Source: Anaeramoeba flamelloides (lineage: Eukaryota > Metamonada > Anaeramoebidae). From it: a DNA stretch of 64,000 nt. Numbering within the stretch: the first letter of the stretch is position 1; every line of letters begins with the position of its first letter. The position numbers and the translations under genes are program-made. The notes below the pieces were generated by a model. The model did not search any database. It was given only the letters and a program-made list of their open reading frames with translations, and was not told the DNA's origin. Shown piece after piece: positions 1 through 9,226 of the stretch. The stretch spans positions 1,984,001 through 2,048,000 of the forward strand of contig JANTQA010000060.1 of NCBI GenBank assembly GCA_027625915.1, read 5' to 3'.

Positions 1-13
1 AGTAAAATAAAAA

Positions 14-46
<33 letters not shown>

Positions 47-267
47 ATTGACTACAATAATCGAGTTATAACACCCCCTTCAATTTAAAAATAAAAATCC
101 AACACCCCCCATCCCAAAATTAACCATTGTTATTAAAATTAGGGGTGAACCCTCGCAATTTTTTTTGATTTTTTAAAATAACAGATTTTTTTGTAAATTG
201 AACAATTAACCAAAAAATTACAAAAAGTTGAGAAAATATTTAAATTTAATTTTATGGAATACACATG
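1..267. repeat. GA microsatellite and AT-rich flank
   Basis: A poly-A run passes into an uninterrupted (GA)n tract at about 22-46. The rest to 267 is AT-rich with a C-rich patch near 92-116. No reading frame here looks real. Confidence 0.7.
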
Positions 268-1195
268 TGCAAAAAATGAAAAATGCAATATTCCAAATTT
301 TCGGGCTGAGAGTTATCTTAATAACTGTTACCCCAGTAGCATTTTTTAAAAAAAGATCTATAATTTTTCAAAGTTATTACTCCTTTTGTTTCATAAATAT
401 TTCTATTTTAAGTTTTTTTGTTCTTTTTTCGATCAAAATTTTGAAAATTTTTTTATGTTAATTTTAAATGGCTTTGTGAAACACATTATTAAGATTGATT
501 TTTCAGATTGGGGTGTATTTTTGTCAATAATTTGCTGTGGAGTATACATAAGCCTTAGTTAGTAAGCCAAAAACACCTTCCAAAAAATATTGTCGAATTC
601 AATTTTCCTTCTTTTTATTTTCAAGAAAATCCCTTTTGGCCAAGTTTTGTTTTACTTAGCTTTCCACAAAATTCATTACAGTCAGTTTCACTTTTAAGGC
701 ACAAACTTTCAACAAAGTTTAAGGCACAAAAAAATCTCAAATTAAGGTACAAAATTTGGAATTTTTTTTTTTTACAATTTATTTCTACAGCTGTAGAAAT
801 AAATTGAAAAATGAAAGATTCGAAATTTTCATGTTTAGAGTTCTCTATATTACTGTGACTTCAATAACATTGATAAGGCACAGTTCTCATCCTTTAAAAA
901 GTCTTTTCTCTTTTTTTTTAATAACTATTTCTATTTTTTTTTTTTTTTTTCTTTCTTCGATCAAAAATTTTGAAAATTTTTTTACTTTTGATTTCAGGTG
1001 GTATTGTGAAATAGTTTAATAAAAACAATTTTTTGTGGTTGAGATGGGTTTTCGTAAATAAGTTACTGTGAGAGTATACATAAATCTTAGTTAGCCAGCA
1101 ATAAAACACTTTCTTAAAAATAATTTAGAAATAGAAAATTCATTTTTCCTTCTTTTTAGTTTCAAGAAAATTCCTTATCAACAGATTTTGTTGAA
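268..1195. repeat. Diverged tandem duplication of about 390 bp
   Basis: Positions about 268-655 and 800-1195 are diverged copies of one sequence. They share in order an AAAAATGAAA start, a GATCAAAATTTTGAAAATTT stretch, GAGTATACATAA, CTTAGTTAG, and a CCTTCTTTTTA block before TCAAGAAAA. Both copies keep a weak hydrophobic open frame with similar residues (an FRV..ITVT core), which most likely follows from the shared ancestry and T-rich sequence. A half-length fold-back element lies between the copies. No function is assigned. Confidence 0.65.
679..790 (+). mobile_element. Family-1 fold-back MITE, left half only
   Basis: Begins CAGTCAGTTTCACTTTTAAG directly after a TA, as the full copies do. 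It runs through the two further GGCACAAA/GGTACAAA blocks of the left arm, then stops near the element's centre. The right arm is missing. It sits at the junction of the tandem duplication. Confidence 0.7.
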
Positions 1196-1462
1196 AAAGC
1201 TTTTTGGCAACATTCATTTTCGCTGGCTTTAAGAGAAAAAAAATTACATTAATTAGTCAAAGTCCCAACAAAAGAACAATAAACCTAAGAACACTTACCT
1301 GGATTTTAAGCAAATATTTTGGAATTATTACTGAAATATATTTATTGAGAGACAAATATATTATTCACTTTTTGGCAGTTTGGAGTTCACTTGGTTTCAG
1401 TCTTTTGTTTGACATTTTTTTTTTCTTTTTTTTTTTTTTTTAAAAATTTTAAAAAAAAACAT

Positions 1463-1640
1463 CACTAAAATTTCCAATCATCTTCACGAGTTCGATCAAT
1501 GGCAAGGCTTTATTTCAGCGAAATAAAGCCAATAATTTGATAGCACAACCACACTAAAATTTCGATCATCTTCGCGAGTTCGATCATTGGCAAGGCTTTA
1601 TTTCAGTGAAATAAAGCCGATAATTCGATAATTCGATAAT
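1463..1640. repeat. Two tandem 88-bp units, each with an 11-bp-stem hairpin
   Basis: The unit CACTAAAATTT...TCGATCA.TGGCAAGG occurs at 1463 and again at 1552. Each copy holds a perfect inverted repeat GGCTTTATTTC / GAAATAAAGCC around a 3-nt loop, at 1506-1530 and 1594-1618. The loop differs (AGC versus AGT) while both stems are unchanged. The unit could be a transposon end, a small structured RNA or a bidirectional terminator; the sequence alone does not decide. Confidence 0.75.
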
Positions 1641-1830
1641 AAACCTCTTCCAAAATTTCCAAGAACAGACCCAAGTAAACTAAATTCCAAAAATTTGGAC
1701 ACGCCCTTTAAACAGTTGTAAGAATAACAATACATAACTTTAAATTCAATTTGAGAATAATTTTGATTTTAAAAAGCTATTTCATTTTTTTGTCTTTTTT
1801 TGTTTTTGTTTTCATTTCCTTTTTTTCCAG

Positions 1831-1914
1831 TTACCCAATCCATTTTGTTTCATTAGATCTGGGAATTTTTTTTCGATGGCTGTAAAGAATGTTTCTGTTG
1901 AGCTTGTTAAATTG
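1831..1914 (+). CDS. Possible internal exon, unknown product
   Basis: An 84-nt stretch, open in one frame, lies between a pyrimidine-rich TTTTTTTCCAG and GTAAAT. It encodes 28 residues including SMAVKNVSVELVKL. The borders look like the splice sites of the recognised genes here. No partner exon was found and the family is not recognised. The rest of 1641-2587 is AT-rich with nothing else supportable. Confidence 0.22.
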
Positions 1915-2587
1915 GTAAATCACTTACAATTGGTAGATAGTATCTTATCATTTGATCGATCAAAAAATTGTTTGTTTAATTTCAACAAATTTACCAATAC
2001 AATTTTTTTATTCAGCTCGTTTCCTTATATGGATACATTAATTTTTTATTTTTCATTTTGGATTTTTTTCTTTTATCTGGATGAAAATGTTTACTTATTA
2101 AAATATTAATACTAGGCTACTTAAATGAGGTTTTAGATTAGGTTTGGAAAAATATAATAAATTGAGTTTTGGTTTTTGACTATTTTTGATTTTGGTATGT
2201 CTAAATTTTTGGAATGGGATTTATAAGAAACGATATGTGCCCAACACACAAGATTATATTTAAGGAAGTAAGTACATTTTACCATTTTGAAAAATTTTAA
2301 TTGTAGAAACCTTACTGAAAAATAATTTTTTGAGTGCCAATTTGATATTGAAACTTTGAAACCAAAAAACCATTCACTGTTCTATTTATGAAAATAACGT
2401 AAACAATTCAGAGTTGAATCTTAAATTTTTCAATTTTTTGAACATTTTTTGATTAAAATTTTTGGTTTTATGAAATTTGGTATTGGATCTAGAAATGTAT
2501 TTATACTAGAAATGAGTGAAATTAATCCAAGAGTAAACCAAAAAAAATCCTAAAAGTTTGTGTATTTGAAACAAATCTTTTCTTTTA

Positions 2588-2786
2588 CAGTCAGTTTCAC
2601 TTTTAAGGCACAAACTTTCAACGAAATTTAAGGTACAAAAAAAATCTCAAATTAAAGCACATAATTTGGAATTTTTAATTTTTGCAATTTATTTTACTAG
2701 AATACAAAATTATGTGCCTTAATTTGAGATTTTTTTTGTGCCATAAATTTCGTTGAAAGTTTGTGTCTTAAAAGTGAAACTGGCTG
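2588..2786. mobile_element. Family-1 fold-back MITE, full copy
   Basis: A 199-bp near-palindrome flanked by TA on both sides. The left arm starts CAGTCAGTTTCAC and the right end reads GTGAAACTGGCTG. Three GGCACAAA-type blocks in each arm mirror one another around an AATTTATTTTACTAGAAT centre. TA flanks and CAGT ends fit a non-autonomous Tc1/mariner-type element. It ends 113 bp before the transposase relic. Confidence 0.85.
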
Positions 2787-2899
2787 TATATATATATATT
2801 TCTAATCACATACAATTAACCCATTTTACTAACCCACTAATTTTCTTTTTCTTTTTATTTAATTCTATTTTTTTTCTTTTGAAATTTTAAACAGATATA

Positions 2900-5800
2900 A
2901 TGTCTTGTGATAATAAAGAATGTTGTTTATTAAATTGTATAAACGAAAAACAATCCACATTAATTGAAATTAAAGGTAGACTTAAAAAAAAAATTGGTTT
3001 AACCAATTCAAATAAATTTAATAGTATCAAATATATATATAAAGAAAAATTTAAAAAATCCACGAAACAATCTTTTTTTATTCATGATGTTTGTTTAAGA
3101 GAAATCAAATGTACTTCATGTTGTTATAGTGATACTAAAAAATGCAAAAGAATATTTTGCAATGGTGGATTTGTAAAAGAAACTTATTTAGGAAGTGAAT
3201 ATATAAATACAACAAAAAAATATAAAATTCTGTGTGACTTTCATGCTGATAAAATAAAAAACTTTGAACGTAATAAAAATCGAAAAATAATCAGATTAGA
3301 AAATAATTCTGAGTTAAATAATTCAGAGAACGAAATTGATGATTCTTTTTGGAATCGGGGGTTTTGAAAACAATAATTCTTTTGGAAATCATCGAAAAAC
3401 AGAAATGTTAGAACATTTTTCAGATAACACTCTTGATATGTCTCAAAATATAACGGAAAATGTTGTTGAAGTTCTAACTTTATCATCAGATAATGATCAA
3501 TCAGAACCTGAAACATTAACTTCTTCAGATTGGGAACCACATAAATCTGAAATAAATATCAAAGAACAGAGAAAAATTCAGTTAATTGACTCTTTAAGAG
3601 AAAAAATCTTCAGAAGATGAGATATCTGATGAAATAGATCAATTGGATTTAAAAATAAAGAATATATCAGTTAACAATGTTTCCCATAAAGATTTTAATT
3701 ATACATTTACTGAAAATGATTTTTCTAAAAATCTTAATTTGGAATCAGAATGTTCTGAAACGAAAAGTGATAAAAAAATAAATATTGAAGATAAAAGTTA
3801 TTTTAAAAATAAATTCCCATTTATCTTTGATTTAGAAAATTATAAAAAAAAATATTCAAAACCAAGCTATCCCAATTCAATTTGTCACAAACAAACAATT
3901 AAAAATAAATGAATTCCAGGAATATCTCTTTCATTTAAACAAAAAAACACAACGTAACTAGAAAATATGAAAGAGAATTATCCATACTTTTAGAGAAATT
4001 TTTTTATGATCAAATTAAATAAAAGTAGTTATAATTATAAAAAGTATTTTTTTAAAAAAACTCTCTCCTAATATAATTCAAACACATAAATCAAATTGGC
4101 TTGTCGTCGACCCAACAAATAAATTAATTGAAATAGAAACAAAAAATCCCTTACATTAGTATTTTTTTTTGGCTCAATTTAATCTTAGAATCCGATTTAA
4201 AAAAAAAAAATTCTTAAAAAAAAAACCGATTAATTCAAACACAAGTGTTTATGATAAAAATTTTAAACCCTCATCTATTTTCGATATTAAATCAATCAAG
4301 AAAAAAAAACATTATATTTCAAGAAGATGAAACTCCATTCATCTTGAGTATTTATATTGATGATCAAGCGTATGATTCATCAAGAAAAAAAATCTGTTAA
4401 AGCTGTTTATCTCGTTGTTGAGAATTTTGAAACCGGTTCACGGTTGAAAGATAAAACTATTTTTTTTATTGATGAATATTCCCAAAAATGTCCCGATTTA
4501 TAATTTAACTGCTCCATTACCATTTGTTAAAGAAATTTTTCAATTATCTAAAATGAATTGTTTATACAAACATAAAATAAAAATTATCTTTCATCAAATT
4601 ATCGGGGATTCGGTTGAACAGCAAAAAGCAGCCGGAAAATTAAGTTCAAGTGGTATAACAATGTACCGATCATGTAATCTTAATAAAAAAAATATAATTT
4701 TTAATTTGGGTAAAAAGTTAACTTTCGAAAATCCAAGTAATGATTTAAATAAAAGTCCAAATACTGATTCTATCTCTAATTCTGATTCAAACACTAGTTC
4801 TAATTCTAAAATTAATCCAGTATTAAAATCCACGACTAAATCGAATTTGAAACATGATAATTGTTCTTTTTCCACTTTTAATTCTGATAATAAATCCCAA
4901 GATTCAATTTTTTTCGATTTTGATGTTAAAACAGTTTTACGTGATCCAATGCAAATTAAAACAATTCAAAAAGAGTACATACTACAATTTTTCAGATCTG
5001 GGGATTATCAAAAAACAATTATAGATTTTGAAGATAGAAAAAGAAAAACAGGTGTTCTCCACCAGAATTGTAATTTTTGGCTACATTTTTTTGGATTTGA
5101 TTCTTGTGATTTTTCTAGATTTCCAATCTGCTGGGCCCATTTATTATTAGAGGGGCTTTTTAAAGATGGTTTATATTCAATTAAACAGCGTTTAAATAGT
5201 CAAATAAGTACAATTTCAAAAAAACTCGATTCGTTAAATACGTATATTAAATTTATTAATTTACCATTAAATCCTTTCAATAAGCCAAAAGATTTAACTG
5301 CAATTGAGTGTTTAGAACTTTCAATGGTTTTGGGTCTTTGTATAAAAAAATTCAAAAGAAAATTTAATTATATTTGAATGGTTAGATCTATTTAATTCAA
5401 TTGTATCTAATTTATATTTACCTTCTCGATGTGAGAATGATGAATTAGAATTAGAGGATTTTTGTATTCGGTTTCGAATTAAACATATTGAATTAATAGA
5501 TTATTTCAAATTAAAACCAAATTTAGATACAAAAGATCATGATATTAATATGAAACAAATCACTGATATTCGAAAGAAAAGGATCAAAAATATTTCAATG
5601 AAATATTATATTGAAAAAGAAGAAGAAAAAACAAAAGCGGTGAATAAAAAAAAAAGAGAAGAACAGAAATTTAAACGCTTTCGGCGAATTGGTAAAAAAT
5701 TAATAATATCTAAAAAATCAATACATCAAAAAAAGAAAATTCATTTAAAAAACATATCTAATTATAAAAAAAATCTCAAAATTGACATTGATTTAATAAA

Positions 5801-6951
5801 TAATTCAATTCAGCAGAAAAATAAAAATAAATTGTGTAATATATTAAAATATCCTAACTTACACTATCTAAGACATCTTCCACAAAGTATTAGAGAAAAT
5901 GGTTCTCTTTTTACATTTTTTTTTAGCATTAGAGAGATATCATCAACACTTCAAAATTAAAAAATATCAAATCAAAAAAAGGGGCTTCACACTTTTGAAA
6001 TTCTTCATTGAGCGAGAAATTTTTAGAAAAATAAATGAGAATTCAAAAAAAAAATTGAATCTTGAAGAAAAAAACAAATATAATTTCAAAATTTCAAAAA
6101 GAATTATTTAGTATTTTTAATTTTTTTTAATTTTAATTTTAATAATTTTGTGGGATTAAAAGAAATAACATTCAATTCACATCTTTTTAAAGTGGGGAAT
6201 TTTGTTTATACATTTGATAATGAGTATTTATTTATTCGTGAAATTATTCAAAATAGTTCAAAGGGTACGTTCTTATTAGTACAAAAAATAAAAGCGGAAA
6301 TCAACAAAAGATTTTTTTTATTTTGAAAATCCAAGAAAATTTTATTTAATTCAGCCAGATGATTTTAGGAATATTATCAATTTTATTCCGGATACATGGA
6401 GTGATTCTTTATGTAAAGAAAATGACCAAGAAAGAGAGAACACTTCAAACAGTACTAAAAAAATGGAGATAGAAAAAGAAAATGATATTTCAGAAAATCA
6501 ATCAAACAACAATCAAGCGACACAAGACCTTGTAGAAATTGATATAGAAACCAAAGAAACAAAAGAAAACGTTTTAAAGAGGCAAATAATTGAAGTGAAA
6601 AACCAGATTGACCCACGTGTTTTCAAAATAAATCTTCACCTGGATCAAAAATTATTAGAGTATTTGTAAGTTTTTAACTATTCTCTTGGATATTTACTCT
6701 TTAATTAAAATGAATTATATTTCAATTTATTTATTCTTCTTCTCATTCTTATTATTGTTCTTAAAAGTTGTAATGATGAATCTTCACAGGATAAAACAAA
6801 CGAAATTGGCAAACAAATAAAAATATCAATTATAGCTGATAATTTTTATAATTTTAATGATGATTCAGATTTTGAATTATTAAAAAAAATCAAATTTATA
6901 CAAAATAGGTGGTTTATTCCACATTTGCCACGTTTCTTAAATATTAATTAA
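2900..6951 (+). pseudogene. Decayed DDE transposase, CACTA/Plavaka/KDZ-like DNA transposon
   Basis: This would have encoded a cut-and-paste DDE transposase of about 1,000 residues. The start at 2900 follows a TTTTAAACAG acceptor-like site. The N-terminal part (2900-3367) is cysteine-rich (CTSCC, CDFH) and resembles a zinc-binding domain. Positions 4320-4680 keep the core order of the Transposase_21/Plavaka group: an aspartate near IYIDD, a VKAVYLVVENF strand, and IIGDSVEQQKAAG before a damaged cysteine motif. Positions 5090-5330 keep a CWAHLLLEGL histidine region and a TAIECLE glutamate. Near 5870-6000 lie HYLRHLPQSIRENGS and ALERYHQHFKIKKYQ. A 102-bp intron (6666-6767, GTAAGT to AAAAG) joins a last exon ending FLNIN at 6951. 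The frame changes at least six times (3336, 3643, 4469, 5380, 5899, 6300 regions), with in-frame stops near 3915-4300, so the gene is dead. The superfamily name rests on motif order, not a search. Confidence 0.75.
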
Positions 6952-9226
6952 TTTTTTCTTTTCTTTTTCTTTTTCTTTCTTTTTACTTTTTTAATTTTTA
7001 AATTAGATTTTTATCAATTTTTATCAAGCTTTTTTTACTTTTTGAATTCAAAAACAAATTCTTTATATATATATATATATATATCTTAAATTTTATGTTT
7101 AAATAATAACCAATTTAACAATTAAATTAAATTATTAATATATGAAAGACATAATTTATATATTAATAATACACCCCAAAAAATGATCAAAAGCCCATAC
7201 AGCAATTATAAGATCATCAAACCAGTGCCAAATCCAAACTTCTCTTCCTCCAACCACATCATGAAAACAATTTAATTTAATCGTTCAATTTATTATTATT
7301 TTAATATTTTAATTTATATATATATATATATATATATATTACTCACAATTTTCAGTATTACTATTTTTCTTCATTTAATTCAAAAATTCAATAAATTTTT
7401 AGTAAAAATAATTTTAAAATGTTTTTTTATGATATTTTGAGTAATTTTGAGTAATTTTTAAGAATAATTGGAAATTTTGAGAATTATAAATTAATAGGGG
7501 GTACCGGCTGCCCAAAAAAAGTAGATTTTTTTCAACAAAATTTCAATCGATGCCAAATCAGTTTATTTTAGGTTTTTTTTAATTTTTTTTTGGCATTTTT
7601 TTTTTAATCAATATTCCAGTTATTCTGTCACGTTGGGGCGACCATCAAAATGTCTATGTGAAAAAAAGTTAGAAGGAGCTAAAAACAAAAAAAATCAAAA
7701 AATCTAAATTTTATTAGAAAAGTTCAAAAAAAAAAAAAAAAATTCTTCCAATTAGGTACAAAAATATCAAATCACAATAAACATCCTGTTTAGTAAAAAA
7801 AAAAATGATTTTTTTTCATCACTTTATATTCAGAAAGTCAAATATTTACTAAATTTTTTTTTTTTTAAATTTCATTTTTTTTTTTTTCAAAAAAAAATAA
7901 TTTTTATATTTCCTAATAATGTGTTAATCAATGTTAATTTTTTTGAAAAACATATCACTAAATATAACTGTATAAAACATATATCTTTTGGGGGAATTAT
8001 TATCCACCAAAAAAAAAATTAATGAAAAAAAATATATATATATAAATCAAAAAATCATTTTTTTTCTAGTAATTTTAATAGGAAAAAAATATGATTTTTT
8101 TTCACTTTTTGTGAATAAAAACCCTATTTTTGAAGATATTAGAAAATAGATTTCATATTTCCTTTAGGGGGTATATTGTGAAATGATTTTTCACTCTTAA
8201 AAAATTTTCAAAAAAAAATTTTACACTTGTGTATTCAAAAAAAAAAATCAAGAAAATATTATCTTGTAAAGATGTTGTTTGGAACTTCAATTTTTGAAAA
8301 AACAAAAGGACTCATCATAAAACGAAAAAAAAAAAATAATAAGAGAGAACTACAACTCTTTTGTAATTATTCATAAGATTTCTAGAGACAATGGAACAAG
8401 AAAAGTAGCCCAGTAATCAAAAATCACCGACAATGTGTTCTTTTAAGGTTATGTTGTTTATTGAAAATGTGTGAAATATTAGTACAAAGTTTAGAAAATC
8501 GGTGTCATTTTACTTTTTCATTTTCACTTTTCTTAGCAAAGGAGTTCTGAGTTTATGTATCTCACAATTTTTTCTTATGTTTCATTAAAAAAAATCATTC
8601 AAAATGATTTTTCAGATCCAAATCGGAAAATATTTTGATTACAATTCTTATTGTTTTAAATTCATATTGGATTAAAAGATCTTGTAGAGACAATTTGGTA
8701 TATCCAAAACTCTCCCTTAAAAAGGGGAATTGTTCAAAAAAAATGTCATAAATATAAATTCATCTTTCACTCTTTACTAATTGTTGAATAATTTTTTTTA
8801 GAATGGTATCTCGAATTAGACTCCACAAGAATTTTTCAATTAAACAAATGAGTTAACATCTTAAAATTTTTGATCAAAAAGCACAAGAAAACTTTCGTCT
8901 TAGAAAAACTTTATCCTTCCACAATTCTTTTGGATAATACTTTGCTTATTGTTTTCACTACAAATATTTATTTCCCTTTCAATAGACTTATTTGGTGAGA
9001 AAAATACGAACAGAAATATAAATAAGCATCCAAATTGTGTATAGAAAGACTTTTGTTAAAAAAGAAAAAAAGAAATTTTCGTCAACGATTGTTTATTAGA
9101 TTTAAATGATTCAAAAAATAAAATTGTAAAAATTCCAAAAGGAATAAAATAATAAACTTTAGATACATTGTTCAGTGCTTGGTGGAATTCTGAACATTTT
9201 TTGATTTTTTTAAAAATTATATTTGA
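6952..9226. other. Non-coding AT-rich region
   Basis: Contains (TA)n tracts at 7064-7084 and 7315-7339, long T and A runs, and a GC-richer patch at 7499-7516 (GGGGGTACCGGCTGCCC). Positions about 7170-7275 are less AT-rich and open on both strands but have no start or family likeness. No gene is supported. The last few hundred bases are presumably the kinase promoter. Confidence 0.5.

Noticed and set aside
228-461. A hydrophobic small protein in the tandem duplication
   Set aside because: Driven by T-rich sequence; the start and length are not conserved between the two copies.
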